Below are positions 18,101 through 27,693 of a DNA stretch of 64,000 nucleotides, in pieces. Numbering within the stretch: the first letter of the stretch is position 1; each line of letters begins with the position of its first letter. Source of the DNA: an uncultured Algibacter sp. (GTDB lineage: Bacteria; Bacteroidota; Bacteroidia; Flavobacteriales; Flavobacteriaceae); NCBI RefSeq assembly GCF_947495925.1, contig NZ_CANMAU010000007.1, positions 1-64,000 on the forward strand, in the 5' to 3' direction. A program made the position numbers and the translations under genes. The notes beneath the pieces were generated by a model. It saw only the letters and a list, made by a program, of their open reading frames with translations. It did not search any database and was not told where the DNA came from.

Positions 18101-18427
18101 TTAGTATTGTTAAATGATCCTACGTTTATTGAGGCCGCAAGAGTTTTAGGAAAAAAAATGGCCAGTTACAAAGATATTGACCAAGCTATTTCTTTGGCTT
18201 TTAGAAAACTTACTGGAAGAAAGATTCACCCAAATGAATTGGAAGTTTTAAGAGCTTTACAAATTTCTGAGTTAGAAAAATTTAGAAAAAATGAAGCTAA
18301 AGCAGAAGGTTGGATTAGTCTTGGAGCATATACTTTGGCAGCTAACGACGACAAAGCTTTAGTGGCTGCAAATGCAGTTATAGCATCCACTATTATAAAT
18401 TCAGATGCTTTTATTACAAAACGATAA
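15185..18427 (+). CDS. Planctomycete-type cytochrome/DUF1549/LamG/DUF1553 lipoprotein
   Basis: A 1080-residue exported protein with a lipoprotein signal (LFSAC, Cys16). Domains in order: PSCyt1 planctomycete-type cytochrome c with haem motif CYLCH (50-54); DUF1549/PSCyt2 (about 155-370, DLTGLPPTLEEIDAFL) with a second haem motif CAKCH; a LamG-like jelly-roll domain (about 440-660, FSIGIDVFIPEDLETG and LRIGAIWRGKG); and DUF1553/PSD1 (about 755-1030, TARVTVNRYWQNIFGRG). These domains are abundant in Planctomycetes and Verrucomicrobia and are always paired with DUF1501, encoded by the next gene. Biochemistry is unknown. Covalent haem binding in the periplasm and LamG glycan or ligand binding are inferred. 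First gene of the five-gene cluster. Confidence 0.92.
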   Translation: MRFSFLILVAVLFSACNNVDLPESVYLEYEKLPKEVDFNQHVKPILSDKCYLCHGPDKDNIKGGLQLHTAEAAFSELSESPGKYAIKPKNLNKSEFFHRIMTDDPKLIMPEPASHLSLSDYEKAVLIKWIEDGAEYKDHWAFLKPEKHQVPDVKNKELVANPIDNFVESKLELMDLKLSKKADKELLLRRASIDLTGLPPTLEEIDAFLNDTSKDAYEKQIDRLLASTNYGEQRTLDWMDLARYADTHGYSVDKYRDVSPWRDWVIDAFNKNMPYDEFVLWQLAGDLLPNATKEQKLATTFNRLHPQNLEGGIIDEEFRSEYVSDRTATVSQAFLGLTVACAKCHDHKYDPISQKNHFEIYSFFNNVNETGLIPWDLATPVPAMMLPTKEQEGVIAYLETLVNDTEEKVEATGNAEQEKANKWIANEGYKTIASNKKPKELVADFNFDNERLTNLAGGREKNNIRMRQQFADNEKAIYKEGAKGKGLFMDGDTWLDLDKIGIYQRNQAFSIGIDVFIPEDLETGVIFHKMNSPELHNFRGYHLKIKDNKIEALLAHVWPDNAIVVESLRDIPKERWVQLTMTYDGSSTARGVGIYMDGEKLQIKTNFDNLYKDIIFHGLRLYGKESPRLEPGLRIGAIWRGKGILGATVDNLLVFEKELSNVEVLQISNTEALEQIKKKSYSDLTAIEKDKLVKYYLSANSKPYNDALNKLEEDRLVLVDTVNNVKQIMVMKEMETPRQAYVLDRGQYDSPTDSVFPGTPERIFAFPDSLPKNRIGLSKWLTHPDNPLTARVTVNRYWQNIFGRGIVKTSEDFGNQGELPSHPKLLDWLAIEFMESGWDVKKLHKLIMMSNTYQQTSIASEALLAMDGENKFLARGPAQRLSGEMLRDNALFASGLLNEKIGGESVSPYQPPGLWKVNGDTYHESTGEELYRRSMYTIWKRTVPHPTLATFDAPTRDLCTTRRQETNTPLQALVLLNDPTFIEAARVLGKKMASYKDIDQAISLAFRKLTGRKIHPNELEVLRALQISELEKFRKNEAKAEGWISLGAYTLAANDDKALVAANAVIASTIINSDAFITKR

Positions 18428-18451
18428 TATTGATATTAAACATATAAAACC

Positions 18452-19963
18452 ATGTGTAGTCATCACGATGATTTAAAATCTAATAATAAAGATTTTCAAA
18501 GTATTGAAAAGCAATTAGATCGCAGACACTTTTTAAAGAAAACGTCTTTAGGTTTAGGTGCATTAGCACTTGGAAGTTTGCTAAATACTGAAAAAGCTTG
18601 GAGCTCAATTGGTGCACCCAAGAATACAGATGCGATTCTGGATCATTACAATAAAAACCGTTTAGGGCTACCTCACCATTTACCAAAAGCTAAGCGTATT
18701 ATTTATTTGTTTCAAAGTGGTGGGCCATCACAAATGGACTTATTTGATTATAAACCCAAATTGGTGGATATGTTTGGTCAAGATTTACCAAAATCTGTCA
18801 TTGGAAAAACGAGATTGACAGGAATGAGTGGTAGTCAATCGACCTTACCTGTGGCGCCTTCGGTATTTAATTTTAAACAATATGGAGAGTCTAGAGCGTG
18901 GGTAAGTGAATTAATGCCATACACTGCGGAAGTAGTTGACGATTTATGCTTTATGAAAGGCATGCAAACCGATCAAATTAATCACACTCCAGCAATTACC
19001 TTCTTTCAAACTGGACATCAATTACCGGGTAGACCATCAATTGGATCTTGGTTAAGTTACGGTTTAGGTTCTGATAATGAAAATCTACCTACATTCATCA
19101 CGTTAGTGTCTAAAAATGGAAAAGGTCAACCACTAAAAGCGAGTTTATGGGGTAATGGCTTTTTACCAACAGAGCATCAAGGTGTACAATTCCGTTCTGG
19201 AAAAGATCCTGTATTATACTTAAATAACCCTGATAATTATGATGGTAACGATCGTAAAAAAATGTTGAATTATTTAGATAAACTAAATACTATTCAGCAC
19301 GATGCCTATGGCGATCCAGAAATTCAGGCAAGAATGGCGCAATATGAAATGGCTTATAAAATGCAAACATCAGTTCCAGAAGTTACTGACATATCAGATG
19401 AGCCTGATCATATTTTTGAAATGTACGGGAAAGACAGTAGAAATCCAGGAACCTATGCTGCAAATTGTTTAATGGCGAGAAAGCTATTAGAAAAAGGTGT
19501 AAAATTTGTTCAATTATACCACCAAGGTTGGGATCAGCACATTTCATGTCCAGGTGGTTTAAAAAATCAATGTAAAAATACCGATCAGGGTACTGCTGCA
19601 TTAATTAAGGATTTAAAGCAACGTGGTATGCTAGACGATACACTTGTTATTTGGGGAGGTGAGTTTGGAAGAACAGTATATTCACAAGGCCAATTAACAG
19701 ATACTAACTATGGTAGAGATCATCACCCAAAAGCATTCACCATGTGGATGGCTGGAGCAGGCGTTAAACCTGGATTTCAATACGGCCAAACAGATGATTT
19801 TAGTTATAACGTAATTAAAGACCCGTTGCATGTACATGATTTTCATGCAACACTGTTACATCTATTTGGAATTGATCATGAAAGATTAACCTTTAAGCAT
19901 CAAGGGCGTCGTTACCGTTTAACAGATGTTCATGGTCATGTTGTGAAAGATTTATTAACATAA
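18452..19963 (+). CDS. DUF1501 protein, Tat-exported, sulfatase-like fold
   Basis: A 503-residue protein with a twin-arginine signal at DRRHFLKK (RR at 24-25) and a hydrophobic stretch LGLGALALGSLL. DUF1501 members belong to the alkaline phosphatase/sulfatase superfamily. Blocks seen here are FQSGGPSQMDLFDYKP, GGEFGRTVY and DHHPKAFTMWMAGAGVKPG, the likely metal-binding segments. The gene follows the PSCyt/DUF1549/DUF1553 gene by 24 bases, the invariable pair in planctomycete-type clusters. Tat export fits a protein that folds with its metal in the cytoplasm. Substrate unknown. Confidence 0.92.
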   Translation: MCSHHDDLKSNNKDFQSIEKQLDRRHFLKKTSLGLGALALGSLLNTEKAWSSIGAPKNTDAILDHYNKNRLGLPHHLPKAKRIIYLFQSGGPSQMDLFDYKPKLVDMFGQDLPKSVIGKTRLTGMSGSQSTLPVAPSVFNFKQYGESRAWVSELMPYTAEVVDDLCFMKGMQTDQINHTPAITFFQTGHQLPGRPSIGSWLSYGLGSDNENLPTFITLVSKNGKGQPLKASLWGNGFLPTEHQGVQFRSGKDPVLYLNNPDNYDGNDRKKMLNYLDKLNTIQHDAYGDPEIQARMAQYEMAYKMQTSVPEVTDISDEPDHIFEMYGKDSRNPGTYAANCLMARKLLEKGVKFVQLYHQGWDQHISCPGGLKNQCKNTDQGTAALIKDLKQRGMLDDTLVIWGGEFGRTVYSQGQLTDTNYGRDHHPKAFTMWMAGAGVKPGFQYGQTDDFSYNVIKDPLHVHDFHATLLHLFGIDHERLTFKHQGRRYRLTDVHGHVVKDLLT

Positions 19964-19973
19964 AACAAACTTT

Positions 19974-21104
19974 ATGTCTTCAAGAAGAAATTTTATTAAA
20001 AAAACAGGATTAGCAAGTGCAGCTTTAGCGGCATCTTCATCAACCTTTGGAGCTTCCATTATAACAAATAAAGGACAATCAAATCATTTACTTAATGAAA
20101 CTGATACCATTCTTGGGCATGGAGATTACAGGTACAAGCTTACAAAAAATTGGGCGCAATTAAGCTCTACAAGAACACCTTTACTAAATTGTCATGAGAT
20201 GGTTATGGATAGTAAAGGCCGTTTGATTATGGTTGGAGATCATCCGCAAAATAATATCCTCATTTTTGATAAGTCTGGTAAGTTGTTAGATTATTGGGGT
20301 ACTGCATATCAAGGTGGTCATGGTTTAACCTTGCACGATGAAGGAGGAGAAGATATGTTATATATTGCTGATTCTGGTTGGGCGCTGGGTCGCAATAACA
20401 AAATGATAAAGCATAATGGTCGCGTTGCAAAAACTACGGTAGATGGGAAGGTTATTTTTGATATCGGACACCCAGTAACCATTGGCGTTTATAAGCCAGG
20501 TGAAGATTTTTGTCCTACTGAAACGGCTATTGGACCAAATGGAGATATTTATGTAGCTGATGGATATGGTATGAGCAGAGTTATTCAATATGATGCTTAT
20601 GGAAGATATATTAGGCATTGGGGAGGAAGTGACAACCCTGATAAAAACTACGAAATTCAAAGTGCACATGGTGTAGCTATAGATTATAGAGATAAGAATA
20701 ACCCGATGGTTGTAGTTACTTCTAGAAGTCAAGCTAGCTTTAAATGGTTTACGTTGGATGGTAAGTACATTAAAACGTTACACTTACCAAATATGCAGGT
20801 ATGCAGACCTGTATTTGATGACAATAATCTATATGCTGGTGTCTGTTGGTCTCAGCCAAAAGTTGGCAAAACAAATTGGAAAGACCATACGGGCTTTGTA
20901 ACTATTTTGGATGGGGATAAGGTAGTGTCTAACCCAGGAGGTACCGAACCAATTTATAAAGATGGAGAGCTTCAAAAGTCTTTTCAAATAGAAGAAAAAC
21001 CTATATTGCATGGTCATGATGTGTGTATAGATGAAGATAAAAATGTATATATATGTCAATGGAATGCTAATCATTCTGCACCATACAAATTAGAACGCGT
21101 TTAA
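19974..21104 (+). CDS. Tat-exported NHL/6-bladed beta-propeller protein
   Basis: A 376-residue protein with a Tat signal (SRRNFIKK, RR at 4-5, then an Ala/Ser-rich segment). It has repeated propeller blades: GRLIMVGDHPQNNILIFDKSGKLLDYWG, GPNGDIYVADGYGMSRVIQYD and DEDKNVYICQWNA contain NHL-type repeats. Similar proteins resemble the lyase half of peptidylglycine alpha-amidating enzymes, but I see no basis to assign that activity. It lies 10 bases after DUF1501 and is surely in the same transcript. A role as binding or partner subunit of the redox complex is inferred. Confidence 0.85.
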   Translation: MSSRRNFIKKTGLASAALAASSSTFGASIITNKGQSNHLLNETDTILGHGDYRYKLTKNWAQLSSTRTPLLNCHEMVMDSKGRLIMVGDHPQNNILIFDKSGKLLDYWGTAYQGGHGLTLHDEGGEDMLYIADSGWALGRNNKMIKHNGRVAKTTVDGKVIFDIGHPVTIGVYKPGEDFCPTETAIGPNGDIYVADGYGMSRVIQYDAYGRYIRHWGGSDNPDKNYEIQSAHGVAIDYRDKNNPMVVVTSRSQASFKWFTLDGKYIKTLHLPNMQVCRPVFDDNNLYAGVCWSQPKVGKTNWKDHTGFVTILDGDKVVSNPGGTEPIYKDGELQKSFQIEEKPILHGHDVCIDEDKNVYICQWNANHSAPYKLERV

Positions 21105-21125
21105 ATATTATTTACAGTTTGTTTT

Positions 21126-22514
21126 ATGAATGAAGCACCAGACTTTGTCTTGTTTTTGGGAAGATTTCACCCACTTGTAGTTCACTTACCCATAGGGTTT
21201 TTAATTTTTGCTTTTCTTCTTGAATTGTTAGGGAGAAAAAAAAGGATTGAAGCAACAACTTCGGCAATACCATTAGCATTGTTTTTAGGTTTTGCTTCAT
21301 CAGTTATTGCCTGTATTTTGGGCTATATGCTATCGCTTAGTGGAGATTATGATGCTATGGCTTTAGATATTCACTTTTGGTTTGGAATAGCCACAACGGC
21401 AATTACATTATTAGCTTGGTTAATTCGCATTGAAAAAATAAAGTTTAAAAAGAAAACTAGAGTTAAAGCGAATATTTCTGCGTTAACACTTATCGTTATT
21501 TTATTAAGTGCAACTGGACATTACGGTGGGAATTTAACTCATGGTAGTGATTATTTAACAAAATATGCTCCATTCAACAAAAAAGAAAAAAAGCAACTTG
21601 CAAAGATAGAAAAAGTTGAAGATGCTGTGGTGTTTGATTACTTAGCGCAGCCCATTTTAGATAATAAATGTGCTAGTTGCCATAATGAAAGTAAGAAAAA
21701 AGGAGGTTTATCATTCCAAGATTCTTTGGCGATTTTCAAGGGAGGAAAAAATGGTGATGCTTTAATTGCCGGAAATGCTTTAGAATCTGAAATGATTAAA
21801 CGTGTGTTACTAAATCCGGAGCATGATGATTTTATGCCGCCCGAAGGTAAGACACCATTAACCGAGGAGGAAATTGCAATTCTAACCTATTGGATTGATC
21901 ATGCAAACGCAGATTTTAGTTCGAAAATTTCTAATGTAGAAACCTCAGAAGATATCTTGCACATCGCATCGAATATGTTAGGTTTTAAAGGAACTCACAG
22001 AAAAGGTGACACAGATCTTCCTGAAGTATCTTTAGTAAGTGACGACGTTTTAAGCGCTATTAAAGCTGAGGGATTCGTTTTAAAAGAATTGGTTTTTGAT
22101 TCTGGATTATATGAAGTTGTATTACCTGCAAATACGATTTCTGAAATTAATGCAGAAACACTTGATAATAAGTTAGATAAACTATCTCAAATAAAAAATA
22201 ATGTTATTTGGTTGTATCTTGAAAATAATCAGCTTCAAGACTATCATTTAAATCTCATTAATACATTTGAGAATTTACAAAAATTGGTAATTGATAAAAA
22301 CAAGATCACCGATGCTGGTATTGATGAACTGGCAAATCATGAAAGCATTAATAGTTTAAATGTATATCACACGGATATTACTAAGCTAAGTTTATTAACT
22401 TTTTCGAAAATGAAAAACTTACAAAAAGTATATGCATGGAAAACAGCTATTAAAGAGCCGGATTTAGAGGTGTTTACTACTGAAAGTGATCTTGAAATTG
22501 TCTTAGGAGATTAA
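21126..22514 (+). CDS. DUF2231 membrane / planctomycete cytochrome c / LRR fusion
   Basis: A 462-residue inner-membrane protein. The first ~140 residues contain four hydrophobic segments (FHPLVVHLPIGFLIFAFLLE is the DUF2231 signature). A periplasmic PSCyt1-type cytochrome c follows with CASCH and FMPPEGKTPL, where the Met is the probable distal ligand (about 185-265). The C-terminal ~170 residues have leucine-rich-repeat-like units (WLYLENNQL, LQKLVIDKNKITDAGIDEL). The order implies an electron carrier anchored in the membrane with an exposed binding module. It sits between the propeller and peroxidase genes with 21- and 45-base gaps. Confidence 0.88.
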   Translation: MNEAPDFVLFLGRFHPLVVHLPIGFLIFAFLLELLGRKKRIEATTSAIPLALFLGFASSVIACILGYMLSLSGDYDAMALDIHFWFGIATTAITLLAWLIRIEKIKFKKKTRVKANISALTLIVILLSATGHYGGNLTHGSDYLTKYAPFNKKEKKQLAKIEKVEDAVVFDYLAQPILDNKCASCHNESKKKGGLSFQDSLAIFKGGKNGDALIAGNALESEMIKRVLLNPEHDDFMPPEGKTPLTEEEIAILTYWIDHANADFSSKISNVETSEDILHIASNMLGFKGTHRKGDTDLPEVSLVSDDVLSAIKAEGFVLKELVFDSGLYEVVLPANTISEINAETLDNKLDKLSQIKNNVIWLYLENNQLQDYHLNLINTFENLQKLVIDKNKITDAGIDELANHESINSLNVYHTDITKLSLLTFSKMKNLQKVYAWKTAIKEPDLEVFTTESDLEIVLGD

Positions 22515-22559
22515 ATTATTTTTGATCATTTGGAGCTACTTCCATGGCCTGTAAATTTT

Positions 22560-23732
22560 ATGAGTAGATATTTATTTTTAGTTATTGTTATTCTATGCAT
22601 GAACGCTTCAGTTGTCTTCTCATGTAAGCAGAAAAAGGATGCTCAAATAATTGATATAAATGAAGTATATCTGCCTTTACCAGATAAGGTAAAACACCCC
22701 GATAATAATAAGCCAAATGAAGACAAGATAAACTTAGGAAAACTACTATTTTACGATCCTATTTTATCAGGAAATAAAGATGTGGCTTGCGCAACATGCC
22801 ATCATCCAGAATTTGGCTATGCCGAATCCCTTGATTTATCTATTGGAGTTAATGGTAATGGACTGGGTACCGAAAGGAAGTTTAAAACACCTAATACCAT
22901 ACCGCGAGTTAAGCGAAATGCGCATACTATTTTAAATACAGCCTTTAACGGTATTGATATCAATAGTAATTACACGCCTCTTAATTCTCCCATGTTCTGG
23001 GATGCTAGAGAGAACAGTTTAGAAGATCAAGCTTTAATGCCTATCCAGTCTTATGAAGAAATGAGAGGTCCTCATTTTTCTCAAGAAGTTATTTTAGATA
23101 CCATTGTAAATCGACTAAAATATATTCCGGAATATGTCCAGCTATTTAAAGAAGCCTTTAAAGATAATGGCACTATTACAGAAGTAACCATTTCAAAAGC
23201 AATAGCCTGTTTTGAACGTACATTGGTAACTAATAACTCCAGATTTGATACATATTTAAAAGGTGATGAAAGTGCTATTTCACAAGCTGAAATGGACGGA
23301 TTTAATTTATTCAAAAAGGCTAAATGTAATGCCTGCCATAATGGGCCTATGTTTAGCGATTATAAAATGCACGTACTAGGAGTTGCCGACAATGATAAAT
23401 TAAAATTGTCTGACTCAGGGTTTCAAAAAAGCTATGCATTCAAAACTCCTACGCTTAGAAACTTGAGATATACAGTACCGTATATGCACAATGGTACGTT
23501 TAATACTTTACAAGAAGTTCTTGAATTTTATCAAGACCTATCTTCGGGACATTCTAAGAATATAAATGTCCAAAATCATCAGATAGATTCTCTGGTAAAA
23601 GGGAGTCCGTTAAAAGTTAAGGATATGTCTTTAATAATATCTTTTTTGAATAGTTTGAATTCTGAAGATTTCGATAAATCAATTCCAAAGGCGGTACCGA
23701 GTAAATTATCTGTTGGTGGCAATATTTATTAA
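22560..23732 (+). CDS. Di-haem cytochrome c peroxidase (MauG/CcpA-like) lipoprotein
   Basis: About 390 residues from the ATG at 22560. I prefer this over the TTG at 22530 because the product then begins with a clean lipoprotein signal ending VFSC. Two haem motifs are seen: CATCH near residue 85 and CNACH near 262. The surrounding family blocks are NLGKLLFYDPILSGN, FWDARENSLEDQA and FKTPTLRNLRYTVPYMHNG. MauG/CCP enzymes reduce peroxide or oxidise protein-bound substrates using two c-haems. As last gene of the planctomycete-type cluster it may accept or donate electrons through the upstream cytochromes (inference). Confidence 0.92.
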   Translation: MSRYLFLVIVILCMNASVVFSCKQKKDAQIIDINEVYLPLPDKVKHPDNNKPNEDKINLGKLLFYDPILSGNKDVACATCHHPEFGYAESLDLSIGVNGNGLGTERKFKTPNTIPRVKRNAHTILNTAFNGIDINSNYTPLNSPMFWDARENSLEDQALMPIQSYEEMRGPHFSQEVILDTIVNRLKYIPEYVQLFKEAFKDNGTITEVTISKAIACFERTLVTNNSRFDTYLKGDESAISQAEMDGFNLFKKAKCNACHNGPMFSDYKMHVLGVADNDKLKLSDSGFQKSYAFKTPTLRNLRYTVPYMHNGTFNTLQEVLEFYQDLSSGHSKNINVQNHQIDSLVKGSPLKVKDMSLIISFLNSLNSEDFDKSIPKAVPSKLSVGGNIY

Positions 23733-23845
23733 TTCACAGCTAAATTATAATCTGGAAAACATAATTATTATTGATACTTCGAAAAAGGAGTTATGCTATG
23801 AAACTACATCCCAAGAAAGTTAAAACCTAGATTATATAGCAAATA

Positions 23846-23876
23846 AAAAGAGCGATCCATTCGAATCGCTCTTTTC
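23846..23876. terminator. Bidirectional terminator
   Basis: An 11-bp stem AAAAGAGCGAT/ATCGCTCTTTT with a short loop and T runs on both strands lies between the convergent peroxidase and GH2 genes. Confidence 0.85.
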
Positions 23877-23901
23877 GTTTTTATAAGGCTTACTAAATAT
23901 T

Positions 23902-26475
23902 TTATTTTGACTGAATTGTAACTGATACATCTTCCATGCCATCAACATGCGCGATTACTTCAATAGTACCAGCTTCACCTGTAGCTTGAACAATCAATAA
24001 GGTTTTACCATTATGTGTTGTGTTGACATTAGTTTGAAACTTTTGAACACTTTTCTTCCAACCATTATCAACGCCTAATAATTTTGCAGGCCCTTTTATT
24101 TCAAAAGTTATTTCTCTATCATCTGTCATTGAAGGGTTACCATTGGCATCGGTAAATTGAGCTTCAATATGAACTACATCATTATAATTAGCAGAAATGG
24201 ACTTGGCATCGGCAGTTAAAGTAATTGCTTTCGATTCGTTTACCGTAACTACTTTTTGAACGATTTCTCTACCATTTTTAGTTCCAACAGCTTTAAGCTC
24301 ACCATCAGCAAACGGAACTCCCCACTTGTAAACGTGGTCTTCAAAATCTGCTAATTGCTTTTTACCTAACGATTTATCATTTAAAAATAATTCTAATTCA
24401 TCAAGGTTAGAATAGATTTCAATTGAAATCATTTCATCTGCTTCATAATTCCAATGCTCATTTACATCTTGCCAATCCCAAAGTGCATATTTCCATCTTT
24501 CGGGATCTCTAGCCACTATATTTCCGTTCTCATCTATCTTATTTATTGATCTTTCAATATTTTGAGTTGCTATATGAATGTGAGGTTCATCATTCCAAAG
24601 TGTTTTCATCACATGGTAAGACCCTTTTTTGAAACCAGCAGTAGTTAATAAACCAGATGGCTGAACTCTTACGGGCCATTGTGCTCTAATTTCTCCCATA
24701 TAGTCAATACCTGTCCATAAAAATGTACCTGAAATGTGAGGACGCTCTTCTATAGCTTTCCACTCATGATATTGCGCTAAATTCTCAGTTCCCATAATAA
24801 CTTTATCTGGGTAATTTTTGTGCCCATAATCATAAAGTACTCTTCTGTAACTGTAACCAACAATATCTAACGCATCAGCATAACCAGATAAATGACTTGA
24901 AGAAGGTAAAATACAATTTGCAACAACTGGTCTTGTTGTATCTAATGCTTTTGTCCATTTTGATAACTTCTGAGCAGTTTTACCTATATCATATTTTCCT
25001 CTTGGTAATGTTTCCATCAATTCTTTAATTTTTTCAACAGAATGTGGTGGCTCAGACCAAAAGTAATTACCATCCCATTCCATATCGAAAAACCCGGTTG
25101 TTGCCGCATTTCTTTTATACGTCCATTCAATTTCATTACCAATACTCCACTGGAACACAGAAGGATGATTTCTATGACTTAGCATTGTGTTTTCTAAATC
25201 TCTTTTAGCCCATTCTTGAAAATGCTCACCGTAACCTCTTGTTATATAGTCGGTACTTTTCTCTTCCCATTTGTTATGGCGTTTGTCTTTTGGGTTATCC
25301 CATTCGTCAAAAAACTCATCTTGAACCAAAAAGCCCATTTCATCACATAAATCTAAAAATTCGTTTGATGCCGGATTATGAGAAATTCTAATAGCATTAC
25401 AGCCACCTTCTCTTAAAATTTGTAAACGTCTTTTCCAAACACCTTTTGGAACTGCCGAACCAACCAAGCCAGCATCATGATGTAAACACACACCTTTTAT
25501 CTTCATGTTTTCACCATTTAAATAAAAACCAGTATTCGCATCAAACTTTATACTTCTTACCCCAAATGGTGTTTTGTAAGTATTTAGAACGGTACCATCT
25601 TTACTCAAAGTGGTTACAGCGGTATACATATTTGGGTTGTCTACACCCCATAAATTAGGGTTTGCAATTTCTATACTTTGCATGATCTTATCTGTAGAAC
25701 TAGGTTTTAACTCAAGATTAGAAGAAGACGTTGCTACTTCGGTACCATTAGCGTCCACTAAAGCCGTTTTTACACTTATGTTAGATGCCTCTTGAGAACC
25801 ATTTTCTACATCAATATTTAATTGTACCGTAGCACTTTCCTTGGATACTTTAGGAGTTGTAATAAATGTTCCCCAAACAGGAATATGTACCTTATTTAAG
25901 GTAATTAAATCTACCTTTCTGTAAATACCAGCACCTGTGTACCATCTGCTATCTGCATATCTACTATGGTCTATTTTAACCAACAGCTCATTATCTTTTC
26001 CTGTTGAATTTAAATACTGAGTTACATCAAAATAGAAAGGAGAATATCCGTAAGGGTGAAATCCTAACTTTTTACCATTAATCCATACCTCGCTGTTATT
26101 GTAAACACCATCAAATAAAACATAAGTTACTTCGTTTTCGTTAGCAGGTTTATCGAAAGTTTTTTTATAGTACCCATAACCTTTACTCGCTAAATATCCA
26201 GTTGCCAGAGCATCATTAACTAAAGTTGAGTCGAATTCGTTTACTACAGCCCAATCATGCGGGATGTTTACTTTTGTCCAGTTTTTAATAGTGGAAACAT
26301 CAATACTATCTTCTGAAAGGTGAAAATTCCAATCTAAATTAAAATCAGAATTACCAATAGAAGTTTTATCTCCCGTATTTTGATTACAAGAGAGTAAGAT
26401 TAAACTTGATGCAAAAAAGAATAAAGTTAAATTTCTAAATTTTTTAAAAAATGAGAAATACCTAGTTAATTTCAT
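23902..26475 (-). CDS. Glycoside hydrolase family 2 (beta-galactosidase-like) lipoprotein
   Basis: An 857-residue exported glycosidase. Lipoprotein signal with Cys30 (LLSC). GH2 domains in order: sugar-binding jelly roll (about 45-195, [13 protein letters not shown]), Ig-like domain (about 200-305), TIM barrel (about 310-615), then C-terminal DUF4982-like and Ig-like domains. The acid/base is E448 in IGNE; the likely nucleophile is E564 in VIMGTEN. Substrate could be beta-galactosides or beta-glucuronides; the sequence alone does not decide. Monocistronic, convergent with the redox cluster, and not joined to a SusC/SusD pair. Confidence 0.93.
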   Translation of the reverse strand: MKLTRYFSFFKKFRNLTLFFFASSLILLSCNQNTGDKTSIGNSDFNLDWNFHLSEDSIDVSTIKNWTKVNIPHDWAVVNEFDSTLVNDALATGYLASKGYGYYKKTFDKPANENEVTYVLFDGVYNNSEVWINGKKLGFHPYGYSPFYFDVTQYLNSTGKDNELLVKIDHSRYADSRWYTGAGIYRKVDLITLNKVHIPVWGTFITTPKVSKESATVQLNIDVENGSQEASNISVKTALVDANGTEVATSSSNLELKPSSTDKIMQSIEIANPNLWGVDNPNMYTAVTTLSKDGTVLNTYKTPFGVRSIKFDANTGFYLNGENMKIKGVCLHHDAGLVGSAVPKGVWKRRLQILREGGCNAIRISHNPASNEFLDLCDEMGFLVQDEFFDEWDNPKDKRHNKWEEKSTDYITRGYGEHFQEWAKRDLENTMLSHRNHPSVFQWSIGNEIEWTYKRNAATTGFFDMEWDGNYFWSEPPHSVEKIKELMETLPRGKYDIGKTAQKLSKWTKALDTTRPVVANCILPSSSHLSGYADALDIVGYSYRRVLYDYGHKNYPDKVIMGTENLAQYHEWKAIEERPHISGTFLWTGIDYMGEIRAQWPVRVQPSGLLTTAGFKKGSYHVMKTLWNDEPHIHIATQNIERSINKIDENGNIVARDPERWKYALWDWQDVNEHWNYEADEMISIEIYSNLDELELFLNDKSLGKKQLADFEDHVYKWGVPFADGELKAVGTKNGREIVQKVVTVNESKAITLTADAKSISANYNDVVHIEAQFTDANGNPSMTDDREITFEIKGPAKLLGVDNGWKKSVQKFQTNVNTTHNGKTLLIVQATGEAGTIEVIAHVDGMEDVSVTIQSK

Positions 26476-26936
26476 AAATGTAAATGGTTTATTTAGTTTA
26501 GATTTTTCAAAATAATTATTCGTGTTAAAGATATACTTCTTTTCCTATTTATATATACTTTTAAAACTAGATTAAACCTAAACATTCCTTAAGAGGAATT
26601 AATATTATTCAGCAATAAATAAGACTTACATTAAACTACAGATAAATAGAAATCTAAAACAATCCTTAATAAGGCAAGAATAAAAATTTCATCTTATTTG
26701 CTATACATAAGCAATTCAAATTGAAATAATAAAACACTTATCTAGATTTCTTTATTTTAAGATGAGGGTTTTGGAGCATAATGAAATGGCATTACCAAAA
26801 TTGATTCATGCAGGCTTTATATAAATTAATGATTTCGCTTTCCTAAATAATATTTATATAAAAGTCATGTAAGGATGATAGTATTAAAAGACTAAAAGTG
26901 AAATAATTTTTAAATTTAATATTATTCGTTATTTTA
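26476..26936. other. 461-base intergenic region without a recognisable gene
   Basis: AT-rich divergent spacer between the GH2 and DinB-like genes. A small palindrome ATTCCTTAAGAGGAAT is near 26585. No coding frame, RNA or good promoter box could be supported. Confidence 0.5.
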
Positions 26937-26942
26937 GTGTCT

Positions 26943-27443
26943 ATGAATTTAATCATCCAATCTACTTTAAAAACCTTACTAAAATCTCAAGTTTTATTAA
27001 AGCATATTTCAAATACGCAATTGTGTGATGCTTCTGTATCGCCTTATTATTCAAGTATTGGCTGTCATATAAGGCATATTTTAGACTTTTACGATTGCAT
27101 TTTTAATGTTGACGAAAAGCATGTTATAGACTTAACTGCCAGAAGTAGAAATACGGATGTTGAGTCTGATTGTAGCTGCGCTCAAGATTATTTAAATTTA
27201 ATAATAGAGCGTTTAAACGCAGCACCCTTTAATATAAGTGATACGGTAATGGTTATTGACGATTTAGGATTGGGAAAAACTAAAATTCCTTATACTTATG
27301 GAGCTTTGTTAGCACAAGCTAATAGCCATACCATACATCATTACGCAATTATCAATTATATTTTTGATAGTCTAGGAATTGTTATTGATGATTCGGAGTT
27401 TGGTTACAACCCTACAACCCCAAAGCCTGCAACAGCTAATTAG
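26943..27443 (+). CDS. DinB-like four-helix protein
   Basis: About 166 residues from ATG at 26943 (a GTG at 26937 adds two residues). The pattern IGCHIRHILDFYDCIFN with a His after the first helices, and HTIHHYAIINYIF near the C-terminus, fit the metal-binding histidines of the DinB/YfiT four-helix bundle. Such proteins are often thiol-dependent metalloenzymes or stress proteins. The exact function is unknown. Single gene; its stop overlaps the convergent DUF6095 gene by 8 bases. Confidence 0.75.
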   Translation: MNLIIQSTLKTLLKSQVLLKHISNTQLCDASVSPYYSSIGCHIRHILDFYDCIFNVDEKHVIDLTARSRNTDVESDCSCAQDYLNLIIERLNAAPFNISDTVMVIDDLGLGKTKIPYTYGALLAQANSHTIHHYAIINYIFDSLGIVIDDSEFGYNPTTPKPATAN

Positions 27444-27693
27444 TGGGGTTTTGGGTTTTATTGCTATTATAGAACATACTGTTCATAATGGTTCTTATCC
27501 CTTTAAACATCATAAATACTGCCATTGCGCAAATAGCACATCCTAAAACTAAAAGCGGTAAGTATAGTTTGTCGTCTGGTTTACTGAAAGCAAAACTAAG
27601 GAGAATAGGCCCCATGAACAAACTTAACAAAGCAAATACCATTGTTTTAATACCTTTAAATAATTCTTTTTTGTCTGTTTTACGATCTTCCAT
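27436..27693 (-). CDS. DUF6095 family small membrane protein
   Basis: An 85-residue protein with two hydrophobic segments, VFALLSLFMGPILLSFAF (about 19-36) and LPLLVLGCAICAMAVFMMF (about 46-64). A charged N-terminus (MEDRKTDKKELFKGIK) and polar C-terminus flank them. It is a two-helix inner-membrane protein typical of Flavobacteriaceae, function unknown. Its start overlaps the murQ stop by 14 bases, so the two form an operon. Confidence 0.85.
   Translation of the reverse strand: MEDRKTDKKELFKGIKTMVFALLSLFMGPILLSFAFSKPDDKLYLPLLVLGCAICAMAVFMMFKGIRTIMNSMFYNSNKTQNPTN

Noticed and set aside
20358-20732. 124-residue minus-strand ORF
   Set aside because: Antisense to the Tat-exported propeller gene, whose frame is clearly coding.
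22530-22559. TTG start for the MauG-like gene
   Set aside because: The ATG at 22560 gives a clean lipoprotein signal; the ten extra residues before it would spoil it.
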